Below are positions 1 through 11,062 of a stretch of DNA of 64,000 bases, in pieces (the first letter of the stretch is position 1; every line of letters begins with the position of its first letter). The stretch comes from Puccinia triticina (Eukaryota; Basidiomycota; Pucciniomycetes; Pucciniales; Pucciniaceae), in contig NC_070565.1 of assembly GCF_026914185.1 (NCBI RefSeq), positions 5,642,001 through 5,706,000 on the forward strand, read 5' to 3'. The translations under genes and the position numbers were made by a program. The notes beneath the pieces are model-generated. The model worked only from the letters and a program-made list of their open reading frames with translations. It was not told the DNA's origin and did no database searches.

Positions 1-1130
1 AGAATTGAATTTTCACCTTGGAGTTCTCAGACAAGCTGTCATATTGTTTCTCCATCTGGTTTTAGAAGGAAGGGGATATTGAAGTGCCTGTTGATATCCA
101 CCAATCTAACCTCCTTTGCCTTGATTTTATTTTGTGCCTGTGCCTCTGAAGCCTGCATTTTTCATTAAGTTGTGGGTAAAGGTATGAAAATTGTACAATC
201 TGTAGTCCTGTAGTATACTACACAAGGTGCATATTCCCCAATGATAAGCTATTCACACTTCAGAATTTAAAATTCTAAAATTTTTCATCACTTTGTAAAA
301 ATGTTAGGGAAAAATAAATCCAGTATTTTCACATTTCATATTGCTGGGAGTCAAATTGCATGTTACACAGGTTTTCCTAGCTTTTTCCCTGTTTTTGAAG
401 AATAGAAATTTGATTTCAAAACGGGTGTGCAGACTGGTTGCACACCCAATAAAATGGTGTGCTCACACCATTTCACACCCCTTATTTCTCTTGGAAAGCT
501 GGCACAAATCCAGCTCCAGGCAATCTACCAGATTACCTGGAAGAACACCCTTTCTTTGGGCTGGCTCGCCGGGACTTGGAGGAATATGTACCTCTTGGCA
601 AGTTAGACCTTTGACCGGCCCATCAAGGGTGTTTTTCCCGGCAAACTGGTCAAATTTCAGCTTGCCAAGAGTTCCTCTTGGCGAGCTGGATTTGTACAAG
701 CTCTCCAGGAGGTATTGATTTGTCTCGGCGAGCTGAAATTTGACCATCTTGCCAGGAAAACACTCACACTGGGCTGGTCAAAGATCTAGCTCGCTGAGAG
801 GTGCGTATTCCTTCCCATGTACCTCTCCAGCTCTCCAAGAGCTCTTCAGGCAAGGAAATATGACCTCATCTCACTGAGAGCTCTTGACGGGCTGGAATTT
901 TACCAGAGCGCCAGAATTGGTGTGCTAGGCCTAGGGACACCAAAAATATTGGTGTGCCCAGATGGTATACACCAACATTTCTTGGGGGATTGGAGTTTCC
1001 GGTGTAAGACTCAAAAGTGGTAATGAAACCCTTTTGCTGAATGGTGAAGGGTATGATGGAGTTGCAAGCTCTGCCCTTCTGTTATCAGTCAACAAGATCC
1101 ACCAAGCTCAGCTTGGCAAGTTTTATTAAG
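1..1130. repeat. Degenerate dispersed repeat, no gene seen
   Basis: No reading frame here resembles a known protein. The stretch is AT-rich at first, then from about 380 becomes a patchwork of related short motifs: aagctctccaag/gcgagctg-like words recur on both strands between 490 and 890, and ggtgtgc/gcacacc words form small hairpins (for example 423-430 pairing with 440-447). This is what decayed transposon sequence looks like in repeat-rich fungal genomes. The element family cannot be named from the sequence alone. Confidence 0.5.
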
Positions 1131-1195
1131 TGATAGGTCTGGTCTGTTCCAGATGAAATCTGTTTGACTGGCAACATGTAAGTGTTTTAATTACT

Positions 1196-1250
1196 TTGTT
1201 ATAAGGGTTGAATTATTGTTATAAGGGTTGAGTTATTGTTATAAGGGTTT
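1196..1250. repeat. Short tandem repeat, 20-bp unit, about 2.75 copies
   Basis: The unit ttgttataagggttgaatta occurs at 1196-1215, again at 1216-1235 with one substitution, and partially at 1236-1250. It lies in otherwise non-coding repeat-like DNA. Confidence 0.85.
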
Positions 1251-3660
1251 TAGGATTTGAGTGTGGATGAGTGTTAGGTGACTTGTGAGTTCTGGGTGAG
1301 GAACTGGGGAGCAGACCACTGGGGGCAGAGAGAGCTCCTTTTATAGACAAAAGTGGAGCCCCAAAGGGGCTTGTGGGTTAGGGTTTCAGTTAATCTAGAC
1401 AACAGGGTGAGGGATTTTAGCTGGTGGGAGTAGATACAAATGATGTCATAACCCCTCAGGGGTGCATGAATGGTGTCATAATATACCAAAGAACATTCTA
1501 AACATCCCTGAGGTGACAGTAGACTGCATGAGCTGTCATACAGGGGGAATTAGTGTATACACACAGTCTGAGGCTGCAGAAACAGTGTAAATGATGTCAT
1601 ACTATGTATATAAAGTAGTGTATGTAGTTAATATGTAATGAGTGTAGCCTGACAGGGAGATGTATGTTATTATCCTGTGATGTGTATAAGTGTACTACTG
1701 TGAAACTTGGGTTGGGGCAGGTGACAGGTTGGTAACTGGGCTGGCCTGTGTCCAAAAGGGTGTAATTCCTGATCCAGAGGGGTTGTGATGACATTTACAG
1801 TGGTGAATAGGGGTGAAATTGGCCGTAGAATCCATTTCTGTGGTCCATTTGATGATATCTTGAGGCCTAGTATGAGTAATTATGTGGCATAGAAAAAACG
1901 TTTTATTTTTCCACTTTTCCGTCTACCACACCGGTCCCATACACCTGCAGACTTGGTGTATGTAAGTTCTCATGCCATTCTTTTTGGCGTAGTCAAGTGG
2001 TGTGCCTGCCCTAAGCACACCTTTTTGGCGTCCTTCAATTAAAATTTTGGTGTGCCTTTAGGCTGACCCTAATAATTTATTGCACAGTTGCAGTATTCAC
2101 ACTTATTGCTACATGTGTATCCCTAAACATTTGTTTAAGTGGTGTTTTGTTTGAAATTGCACACTATAATTTACCACCAGTACAGACTATTTTGAATCTT
2201 TCCAATTTGGCAGTGGAATCAATATTTGACCGCTGGATTCTGAAAGAATAAAAAGGACTAGGAGTTCATTTCTCTAGATTAGAATTTGTAACTATTTAAC
2301 AAGGTTTTTCTAACTTATGATGAATCAAAGGAAATGTATCCTTTATTTACCTAGGAGCAAGCGAGTGTGCCGCTCTTGACTGTTTGAGAGATAAATGGAA
2401 TGAATATGAAAGCAGCAAGGGTTCTGCGTATGTTGTCTTAGCGATCTGTGTGTTGTAAACCTTAGTTAGCTTAATCTTCATTTGGAAGTTTCAGTTCTCT
2501 TTAAGTCTTTTCTTACGCTCTTTGAGCCTGCGAGTATTATGGTCCGTTTGATTGGTTCTCAGCAAAACGGCCAAGGAATAGCGCAACATTATCTATGAAA
2601 CGTTTATGCAATCCTCTTTTAGTGCTTTGTTTCTTTTGCTGAGTTACAGAAACCTTTACTCACCCACTTCTTCCTCTTCACTTTGTGTGAGATTGGTATG
2701 AGTGGTCTTTATCTTTTCGACTTTGTCTAGAAGAGAGGATCGATGCGTTAGCACTCTACTTGTTAGTGTTAAAGCTAAATCATCTTTTGCTCACCTTTGG
2801 TGGGCGATGTTATTCTTGATTTAAGGGACTGTGGCTCGGTATTTACCGCAAGCTTGATTTTGCTGTGCGCTGAGGCCGGACCTGCATGCATCAAATTTTG
2901 ATAAGTCAGTTTTACAACCCCGCGGAGCTGATTTTTGGACTGCGGAACCTGGTTTGCTTTGCTTACCATTTTCCGCAGCTGATTGAGCTCCCGGCCGCTT
3001 GCTCAATTTATGAGTTTGTGGCCGTTCACCTAGGCGTGTAATTTCACAGATTCCAGTTTCAGGCTGTGGGACTCAACATTTATACCAAGAATCAAAACAT
3101 GTTTGCTGAAAAGTTGGTTCCAAGCCTCCATAATTTGAGTCATTTGGGAACCAGACAAATTTCACAAAGAGCTATTGGCAAACCCATCTTGCAAAGTGCT
3201 GGGGAGTCTACTCATACACTAATGGTTTCAAATGGTCCTTTGCCAAGTTGTTCACGGAGCTCAAGCTCAGTGCCTATCTGTAGCTGCCAATTGAGCCAAG
3301 TGACACGGCAGGAAAGGCCAACAACCAAGTGTGAGCCCAAGGGATTTCATACCAGCATTGCCCTGGGCCCCTGTAGATACTCAAGGATACCAATTTGCTG
3401 GTCTGTCTGTGGCCAACTATTTCCACTCCTATTTGTAAGACCAGATGTACCAACAAGAAGGATGGGGTATTCACACCACCACACCAGTGTGGAATTCAGG
3501 ATTTCAGATGCTTCAAGATGCAGAAGGCAGAGTGGTATATTCACTGTTCTGCCTCAAGTTTCAGTTGCAGGTTGGTTTGCAAGGTCCACCGTAGGCAGAT
3601 TTTGTTCTGGTTGAAATTCAAGGTTTCATGCTCCAATGTTGCTCTGCTCTGGTATTTGTT
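1251..3660. other. Intergenic, probable decayed retroelement sequence
   Basis: No supported gene. Around 1440-1610 the word gatgtcata recurs several times, and 1900-2070 repeats ggtgtgcc-type words also seen in the first kilobase, so at least part is dispersed repeat. From about 2100 to 3060 composition is more ordinary, but I could not build a multi-exon frame. The longest open frame (3066-3614, plus) has no recognisable motif and is probably chance. Confidence 0.4.
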
Positions 3661-3667
3661 CCTGCAT

Positions 3668-4105
3668 CAGTGGGCCGCTACGCTAAACTACACTATTTTA
3701 GCCCTAATGTTTAGTGTAGCGGCAAAAAGCGCTGGCCTTTTTTGAATAGCGTTAGCGCGCTGTTAGCGCCGCTACGCTGCGCTAATTTTCAGCTGCGCTA
3801 ATAGCACGCCAATTTTTGTTTAGCGTTAGCGCTACACTACAGCCGCTAAGGCGCTTTTAGCGGAAAAAAGGCCTTTTTTTCCTCAAAAAGCGCTGTAGCG
3901 CAGCGTAGCGAACGCTCTTTTGCGCCCTGCGTGCTTAGAGTTAGCGCCATTGCGCGAATCTGCGCTAACGCTACGCTAAAAGCTAAAATAGCTTTGCACC
4001 CTGTGCGCGTAGCGTTAGCGCAGATGCACGCGATTGCGCTAACACTACGCTAAAAAATAGTGCATTTGCACTGCACTACGCTACGCTAACAGCTATGGTA
4101 GCATA
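3668..4105. repeat. Low-complexity GCGCTA/TAGCGC block
   Basis: For over 400 bases the sequence is built almost only from tagcg, cgcta, gctacgcta and gcgctaac words in both orientations, so nearly every segment can pair with another. It reads in no useful frame. Smaller patches of the same vocabulary occur near 4,400-4,440 and, in an AT-richer form, at 11,100-11,345. I take it for a foldback-type repeat; its family is unknown to me. Confidence 0.7.
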
Positions 4106-4109
4106 GCTG

Positions 4110-5575
4110 ACCCACTTTTGAGTTCCTGTTTGGCATAGTCTTTTTCTTTCCTTTTTTTTGTGTTGTTGTGGGATCTGTGCACTTGTCAAGCGCAAGGAGA
4201 GGATGAAACATTCCATGACATGTACCACCTGGATTCCAAGTGTGATTCCACACTTGGAGGATGGGTTGCCACAAGGCTGAAAGAGCTGCAGCAAAAGTAG
4301 GGCAGCACAGTGGAAATGGGCTTGCTACGCTGTGCTGAGAGTAGCAGCCCTGCCCGCTGCACCACCACTTTTTGGGTTGGTGAAAAAAGCGGGGGACCAC
4401 TACTTTCAGCGGTAGCGCGGCAATAGTCCCGCTGTGCTACAGCTGTTTGGGCTGGGGAGGTAATTTCTGATCCACAGAATAACCATTGTAGCTTTTGATT
4501 GATTTTCATAGTTCTGAATCTTTCAGAGTCTTCTCTGCCATTTTTTTATTGTTCCAATACTCACAAAACCATGCAACTGCTGCCTGGCTAAGTTCCAACC
4601 TTGGTGTATCTTGTGAAATTGAACACAACCCAAGCTATCCTTTTTTAATTCTTCCGCATCATCATCTGGACCAACACAGAGGGTAGCATAATCAGAAAAT
4701 TCTTCCCCTCTACTAAGTGCCTTCACCTAGGAAAGAGTCCCATAACACCCAGCAGTGTCACAGGGGGAATGATGGGTGATCAATAGATCTCTGCCTGATC
4801 AAGAATCTAGGCTTCAAGACCATGCCAATCATGACATTATCTACCTAGCGGTTGATGTGTCATGAGGGATCTAGTGGAAATTGGGTACTGGCTGGGCCAA
4901 AGGCTGCTCAAGATTCTGAAAGAAACATGGCCTATGGCCTGAGACAGTCACAGAAGATTGGTGAGCTGAAGAAGATCAGGAGCACAGAATGCTCAGGGAC
5001 TCAGAACAGCAGATCAGAAGTCTCCAGAGGAGCAGGTCTGCCTACTATGGGCTTGTAACTAAGTGAAGTCTGTATTTCATATGGGAACAAAAGAAATACA
5101 TCTGGGAAAAAGGGGCCTAAAGAGGGGCCTAGCTGACTATGGAACCCTGATGGAAAGAAAAAGAACAAAAGAGAAATAGGCCCTCTTCTTGGCATGGGGT
5201 AGAATTCTAACAGATTCACACCAAAATTTGATGCTTGGGGACAAGCCTCTCTGTGATATAAATACCTTGCAGGGGCCTCCTCCAGAGAGGCTTTTTCAAG
5301 CTCAAGCCTTGCAGCGGGGTGGATATTGGGTTGAAGTAGGTTGGACATCACCTGCTTGCCCTAGATCTAATGAGAGGGGCAAGCAATGGCATGAATTTGG
5401 TTCACCAACAAGTTCAAGCCAACAGTGCCCACAGGAGGTGGTCAGCAGAGTTTCCTTCTAACTTAACTAAGTCCCTCTCTATGTGGAGGGGGGGACGCTG
5501 TTGCGCAGGGACCCTCCGTTTGCTCCCCCAAGGAGGGAAATTAGCTAAGGTAGAGTTTCCTTGACCTTCAATTGA
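4110..5575. other. Intergenic repeat-like DNA, no gene seen
   Basis: Several short open frames on both strands overlap, but none shows codon bias, splice-compatible extension or a known motif. The text around 4,740-5,450 resembles degenerate LTR-retrotransposon flank, but no protease, reverse transcriptase or integrase motif was found. Confidence 0.35.
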
Positions 5576-5790
5576 ATCAAGGCCAGCAGCTCCCCTCACC
5601 AACCAAGGTTTGCCTCCAGGGAAAGGTCAGTAACTCACCTCCCCAACCTGTGTTCACCATCATGGGTAGGTTGACATTGAAAAGGAAAGTAGGCCAGCAG
5701 CTCACCTCACCAACTAATTAGTTCTACCTTCAAGGGCAGGCCAAAATGGAGAACTGGTCAGTGGCTCCCCTTGCTGACCCAGGTTGGCCA
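5576..5790. repeat. Degenerate tandem repeat, about four units
   Basis: Related segments beginning gg(c/t)cag(c/t)a(g/a)ctc.cct recur near 5,580, 5,624, 5,690 and 5,753, each followed by caacc/caact-like text and a gg(g/c)a(a/g)agg tail. Spacing is irregular (about 45-65 bases), so the units have diverged. No coding content. Confidence 0.5.
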
Positions 5791-5929
5791 TTTTGGGCAG
5801 GCCCAAGAGGGTGGCTGGCAGGCTGCAGAGCTGCATTACTCCAACCCAAAAAAGCCATTGATTCATATCTTTCTTGTTTTTTAAGTAGGCTTTATCAGCC
5901 TCTGTTATTGGTAGAAAGAGACTACACAT

Positions 5930-6200
5930 TTTAAAACGGACCTACTTCGCGCAGCAGCAAAAAACTCTTCGCGCACAGAATCGACCGTCCCTTGACGTCA
6001 ATGCCTCTGTGCACGCAAGCTGAAAAATACTTCGCGCACAGAAAAAAAGGAAGTGTGTTTTTGAGTTGATTTCTTTACCAAATTCAAGAGGGAGTTTTTC
6101 TTGCCTCTCACAAGAAGTTTCAGAAATTTTAGGGCCACCCTTATGACACCAAAAAAATCTCAAACATTAATTCCAGAAAATAGTGGATGAACCCCCGTTG
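5930..6200. other. Intergenic upstream of OTU gene, with short ttcgcgca repeats
   Basis: The word cttcgcgca(c/g) occurs three times between 5,945 and 6,045. Its reverse complement returns near 8,050 (ctgtgcgcgaagtatttttt), suggesting two inversely placed remnants of one repeat flanking the OTU gene. No open frame of interest. Confidence 0.4.
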
Positions 6201-6407
6201 GAGACTTGATTGGCAGGATCCCCTGCTTGACCGTCAGTCCCCGGGAGGCAGGTAGCTACTAGCACCACCAAGCAGCACAAGACTTAGAGGAAACTAACAC
6301 TAGGAATACGCCGGATCTCAGCAAAACTCAGCAAAGCATTGTCTCAGCGAAGCAAACTTACCCGTACCTCAGCGACACGATACAATAAGATCAATCCCCA
6401 GGAAGCA

Positions 6408-7494
6408 ATGGCCACATCGAATGAGATTGATCCGCCCCCAGAAGCTACAAACCTGCTCGAAAAATCGACGACTACTGATCGCGAAAAATTGAGACCAATG
6501 ATGAAGAGAGCACTACCAAGAGTGACACAGATCAAGAGTTTGAAATTCCGAACGATGCAATTGAGATGGTCACTGTAAGCTGGAATGTTTATCTCTACTT
6601 GATTCCATAGCTCATGTGATGTTTTCCTTTTGCTAGCGGTCTGGACAAGTCATAAATCGAAAGCCACCTCCGAAATCTCCGTGCAATTCTGAGAAAGATG
6701 AAACAAAAGTAAACAAAGTCAATGAACATGTTCAATCGGAAAGAAAGCTTGACGAAAGTGACGATGAGGATAGGAATGACTGGGTTGTATTCAACCAGGT
6801 ATGTGCACCCATCATTTATTGTCAATGTACTCCAAGGATCCTGACGAAACGTCACCTGAAGGCACACTCTGATTACACAAAGGTGCGGGCGCAAGTACGA
6901 TCAGCTATTTCCATGATCCACGAAGTGGATGGGGATAGTCACTGCGGCTTCCGATCGGCCGCAGTCAGCTTAGGACAAGAAGAACGTACATGGAATGAGA
7001 TTCGAAAATCCATGGTTGATGAAATGGATGTGATGCCTATCTACAAAGACAAACGGTACATTCAGGCGGTATCGGTTTCTGATCGGATTCCGTACAGCCA
7101 GTTACGATCAAATCTAGACTACTATGAGTCTCCGGCAGAGCGAACAGCCTATTGGATCAATTTTCCTCGACACGGTGATCTTTTGGCTGATACGTTCCAG
7201 TGTCCAGTCATTCACATATCAAATTTGATAACCGCAACATTCCTTCCTTTGTCGCACAGTCCAACCACCAATCCACCAATCCTCCTTGTTTATCTCAAAG
7301 GCCGCTACCATTACAATGCTTTCAAGTTTGAAGGAAGTATATATCCTGCTCCTAAGATATCTCACCACTGGTTTGGATTTCGAAGTGAGGTAGCGAGTGA
7401 TTGGGAGGGAATTATACAGCTAAATTGCGACGAATGGGATAGTAGATTTCCTGCAGATGCATCTTTACCGCCTGTGATTGTAGGTGTAGACTAG
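6408..7494 (+). CDS. OTU-type cysteine protease domain protein, apparent 5' frameshift
   Basis: Known family: OTU proteases cleave ubiquitin chains, and OTU domains are also carried by some transposons. Seen: the last exon (6883-7494) begins with VDGDSHCGFRSAA, the Asp-Gly-Asp-x-x-Cys catalytic loop of OTU proteases, and near its end has GRYHYNAF, the usual catalytic His context. Upstream, exon 6637-6798 joins in phase 0 across gtatgt..ag and encodes a hydrophilic stretch with acidic and basic runs. It is preceded across gtaagc..tgctag by an exon ending at 6574. The frame of that exon is blocked upstream by a stop at 6476-6478, whereas the ATG at 6408 opens a plausible N-terminus one frame away. 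A one-base deletion between about 6470 and 6490, or a sequencing error, would explain this. The gene may be a decaying, transposon-associated copy. Confidence 0.5.
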
Positions 7495-8539
7495 CTTCTC
7501 TCAATCTTGATTCTCTTGTGTGGGAGATATCTTATTCAATCAATTGTTTCATTCTATTTTCAGCCAACTATGCTTGTATTTGCAAGGATTCTTAGCCTGT
7601 GTTTGCAAAGATTCTTAGTATGAAAGAGTGAGGTAAATGGATGAACAATACCAAAGACTGGAACACATCACTATCTGATGATAGATGTCATTTTGAAATC
7701 TCTGGAAAAGCTTGTATTCAACAAGATTGAGCAAGAAACCTCAAAAATGAAATATTTGAACTAATGTACCTGTTCCTTTCTTTCATAAACCATATGCTGT
7801 TAGATTAAGGGCTAAAGTACTCACCCCACAATTTTGGGCATGTAAAGTGGTGCAACTAAATTATTTTTGGAAGGAAGCAGGGTGGGAACATGCCATACAG
7901 CGGTCCTGCTTTAATATTTCATGAGTTTTTTGCATCATAAGGATGCATCCAAAAACTCTCATATTTTTTGGAAGGGGCAAAGAGGACCTCTTCTTTTGAT
8001 TCATAAAAAAAAAGTTGGGAAAAAGCCTCTCCTTCTGTTGGGGGAAGTCGCTGTGCGCGAAGTATTTTTTGGCTTCCTGTTTCATGATGAATCTCTGCAA
8101 ATCAGGCTTGACAAGTCAGTAGCGCTCTCAAGATTATTTTGTCTTGTATAATTTCTCAGGATACATGTGGGTCAGTACATAGAGAAAAGAAAACAAGGTG
8201 CAGCGGTATGTAGCATGTTGGGATGATCTGGAGCCCAAGAAAATTGGAAAAAATTATGTTATGGAGGATGTACAACAAAGAAACAGAAAAGAGCCATGAA
8301 AAACCCATTCTCCGTGCGCCACAAAGGGAGCGCAAGTTCAGCCTTCCCCCGGGGGCCCCTATCTGCGCGATGAAACTGTTCGAGTTGAGCAGCCGCGCCG
8401 GGGCAGAGAGATGCTGCGTCAGCCGCAGTCTCCCGCCAATAGGTTTCACCACGCCCCCGCCCGGTTGTGAGCCTGGTGCAGCACGCTTGGGCGTCACCAC
8501 GGTAAGTGAAGTGCGCGGAATTACACCTCTCCTTGGACG
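7495..8539. other. Intergenic between OTU gene and eL32
   Basis: No convincing gene. Bases 7,495-8,290 are AT-rich with repeat-like fragments. From about 8,300 the sequence becomes GC- and CpG-rich (for example 8,385-8,480), as expected of the promoter and 5' leader of the ribosomal protein gene that follows. Confidence 0.45.
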
Positions 8540-8628
8540 GTAAGTCTCATATCAGGCCTGCAGTATCGATCTTGAACTTTCGGGTCAACTAACGAGCCCG
8601 GTTTGCCTCCCCACCAATCTGCTCACAG
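8540..8628 (+). other. Probable 5'-UTR intron of the eL32 gene
   Basis: A consensus donor gtaagt begins at 8540, a branch-site-like ctaac lies at 8588-8592 and an acceptor ctcacag ends at 8628, 15 bases before the start codon at 8644. Introns in the leader of ribosomal protein genes are common in fungi. Inferred from splice signals only. Confidence 0.5.
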
Positions 8629-8643
8629 ACTCTTTCTTCTATC

Positions 8644-9110
8644 ATGCCATCCAAGATTCCGATCGTCAAGAAGCGCACCAAGCCGTTCATGTGGGTCAAA
8701 GATTCCAACACACTTCACTTCGCTTTCCGAGAACGTTTCTAATGCCCTTTCTTTTCTATCTTACCATCAGTCGGCATCAATCCGACCGATATGCATCGGT
8801 CAAACAGGCATGGCGCAAACCCAAAGGTATTGACAACCGAGTCCGTCGACGTTTCAAAGGTCAACTACCTATGCCATCCATCGGATACGGTTCCAACAAA
8901 AAGACCCGACACCTGATGCCCAATGGCTACAAGAAATTTGTCGTCAACAACCCTGGAGAAGTCGACCTGCTTCTGATGCACAACACCACCTTTGCTGCTG
9001 AGATCGCCCACAACGTCTCGGCCCGAAAGCGAATCGAAATCATCGAGAAAGCTCGCATTCTTGGTGTCAAAGTTACCAACGCTGCCGCCAAACTGAGATC
9101 TGAAGAGTAA
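8644..9110 (+). CDS. RPL32: 60S ribosomal protein eL32, two exons
   Basis: Structural protein of the large cytosolic ribosomal subunit. Exon 1 (8644-8690) encodes [15 protein letters not shown] plus two bases of the next codon. Splicing over 8691-8770 (donor gtgggt, acceptor catcag) restores the family signature KPFIRHQSDRY. Exon 2 (8771-9110) continues with [17 protein letters not shown], then [15 protein letters not shown] and the C-terminal [12 protein letters not shown], all hallmarks of eL32. The product is 128 residues, close to the 130-135 of yeast and animals. The start is the only ATG giving the conserved N-terminus, and it follows a probable leader intron and CpG-rich upstream DNA. 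Lineage-conserved and complete; identification is secure. Confidence 0.97.
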
Positions 9111-9707
9111 TCGATTGGACCCTCATATTGTTCTGGCTCTTGTATGCTATCCTCGACATCATTTTACTTTGAAACCTCATGACCAAAACACATGAACTTA
9201 AGTTCGACCGCATTCCGGGTCCGTCCAGCCTTGTTGCTGCAGACTTTCTTGCCCGATGGGTCGATACTGCTTTGCCAAATCAAGCACACTCCCTTGTCAT
9301 TACATATCTCAATCCCCGAGTGCCTTAAGTACCCCGATCCCATAGTCAAAAGCTATTTTGAGCCATTGAGATTTGACTGAATCGTGAGTATCAACTGCCC
9401 ACAGCAGTATGCCCCACGAGTGAGTTTGGCTCTTTTATGCCAACCTCCATCTGATTATGAGCAACTCCTGCAATGAACAACGTCATTCGAAGATTCTGTT
9501 GCTCCTTGAGTGGTCGTGGATTGGATCCGCGGCGGGAATAAGTCTAGAAACTGAACTGACAGATTCTGATCTTCCAAAAGTTTTTGGTGGGGATTTTGCA
9601 ATTTTGACCCTGTTCCCAATGGCAAAGGACTGGTCATCATATTGAAATATCATATGACTGCTGTGTTGGCCATAAACAGCAGGATTAAACATGTGATGCA
9701 CAATCCT
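9111..9707. other. Intergenic downstream of eL32
   Basis: Contains the eL32 3' region and then unremarkable sequence. Short open frames on both strands between 9,160 and 9,700 overlap each other and show no motif. No RNA gene or repeat structure recognised. Confidence 0.4.
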
Positions 9708-9998
9708 AGAGCATTTGCATTTTTCGTCAAATAAGCCCGGGTTTGTGGGTAGGCTAGCTGACTGAGGTTGCCTTCAAGTGGGCAAACACATTCAATTGGT
9801 TGGTTTCAGGCTAAAGTGACCAGAATTGAGCCAGAGACTGCCCTAGCCTGAGGCTAGATTTCAGGTTAAGGCTAGCTAAATTTAGCTGACCTTAGCCTGA
9901 AATCTGCCTTGAGGTTTGTTGAGTCTGGACCAATGTGATTGCCGGCCAGGTTAAGTTCCCAGAAATTGTCAACTTAACCCAACAAATGTAAATGCTCT
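9708..9998. mobile_element. MITE-like element A, inverted partner of element B
   Basis: Begins agagcatttgcattt and ends acaaatgtaaatgctct, giving short terminal inverted repeats. Almost the whole length is found again in inverted orientation at 10,135-10,448: shared words include the cccgggtttgtggg block, ttgccttcaagtgggcaaac and the ggctagatttcaggtta block. Flanking triplets are cta and tta, compatible with a 3-bp target duplication that has changed by one base. No coding capacity. Confidence 0.65.
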
Positions 9999-10134
9999 TA
10001 CCAATGGCAGTTTAGCCACTCAATTCAACTGCCCCAGGCTGAGCTAATCCCAGGCTAAATTAGTGTGAAGCTGCAAATTTAGCAAACCCTTAATACATCT
10101 AGCAGTGGTTAGCTCACAAGCTAGCTATCTACTC

Positions 10135-10448
10135 AGAGCATTTGCATTTGTTGGGTTAAGTTGACAATTTTGGGCAACTTAACCCAAGCGGCAATTGCAT
10201 TGGTCCGGGCTAACCCCGGGTCAACAAGCCTCAGGTTTGATTTCAGGCTAAGGTCAGCTAAATTTAGCAAGCCTTAACCTGAAATCTAGCCTCAGGCTAG
10301 GGCGGTCTGCGACTCATTTCAGCGCACTTTAGCCTGAAACTGACCAAACAAATGTGTTTGCCCACTTGAAGGCAACCTTGTCAGCTAACCTGCCCACAAA
10401 CCCGGGCTTATTTAACCCAAAAACTTAGCAAACAAATGTGAATGCTCT
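10135..10448. mobile_element. MITE-like element B, inverted partner of element A
   Basis: Reverse-complement relative of 9,708-9,998 with the same termini (gagcatttgcatttg .. caaatgtgaatgctc). It is flanked on both sides by tca, a perfect 3-bp target duplication that would suit a PIF/Harbinger-type non-autonomous element. With element A and the 136-base spacer (9,999-10,134) it makes a large palindrome that could fold into a hairpin about 740 bases long. Confidence 0.65.
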
Positions 10449-10513
10449 CACCCATATCACACAACTGACCCAATATGGTCAAATCAGTTCTTGCTACTTT
10501 GGTTAGTGACAGA

Positions 10514-10625
10514 TGCAAGTCAAGCCTCCCACAAACTTAGCTCAACCGGGAAGGATGCTGTAGAAAATACAAGGGTGAGAGCATGTTTACTGGTTGAGCT
10601 AAGTTTGCACAAGGTTTGACTTGCA
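10514..10625. repeat. Inverted repeat with 34-base arms
   Basis: The left arm 10,514-10,547 (tgcaagtcaa.. to ..tagctcaacc) is matched in reverse complement by 10,592-10,625 (ggttgagcta.. to ..ttgacttgca) with a few mismatches and a 44-base spacer. The spacer carries aagggtgagagcatgttta, again close to the agagcat termini of the neighbouring elements, so this may be a smaller relative. Confidence 0.6.
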
Positions 10626-11062
10626 GCAACAATGGGCCTATAATTCCGTGTAATAGTTCACAAGTAAAGCTAATGAATATAAAATTAGGTCTGAAAACTT
10701 TCTGTCTCTGTAACATGTAGTAAGATAATGGTAAAAAGTGTACTACAATATTATGTAAGATAGAAAGTAAGAATATATCATGATAGAGCAGAGAAAAATA
10801 ACCCCCAATCCCCTCCTTCCTCCATGCACCTCTTGCTGCTCCCACCCAACTCCACATTTTGCATACTCTGCTCCCATGCTTGCTCCATCTGACCACCGCT
10901 TGCCCACCTCCCTTGCTTGACACATCTCCAATGCTTGGCCTGCCACATATTCTTCTAGCCTCCCACACCCAGTCTCTCACCAGCACCTCCACCCCAGGTC
11001 CGTCCACTGACAGAACCCCCTTTGGCTACCCTGGCTCACCTGGTGTAGCACCACTACTAGGA

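Noticed and set aside
2344..2455. Short frame resembling a Cys-pair mitochondrial assembly protein (ECAALDCLRDKWNEYES)
   Set aside because: Preceded by a possible acceptor ctag, but no upstream exon or second Cys pair could be joined, so the resemblance is too short to call.
3066..3614. 182-codon open frame, plus strand
   Set aside because: No recognisable motif, Cys/Ser/Arg-rich random-looking composition, overlapped by other frames and in repeat DNA.
4740..5450. LTR retrotransposon body
   Set aside because: Repeat-like text, but no reverse transcriptase, integrase or protease motif and no paired LTRs inside the window.
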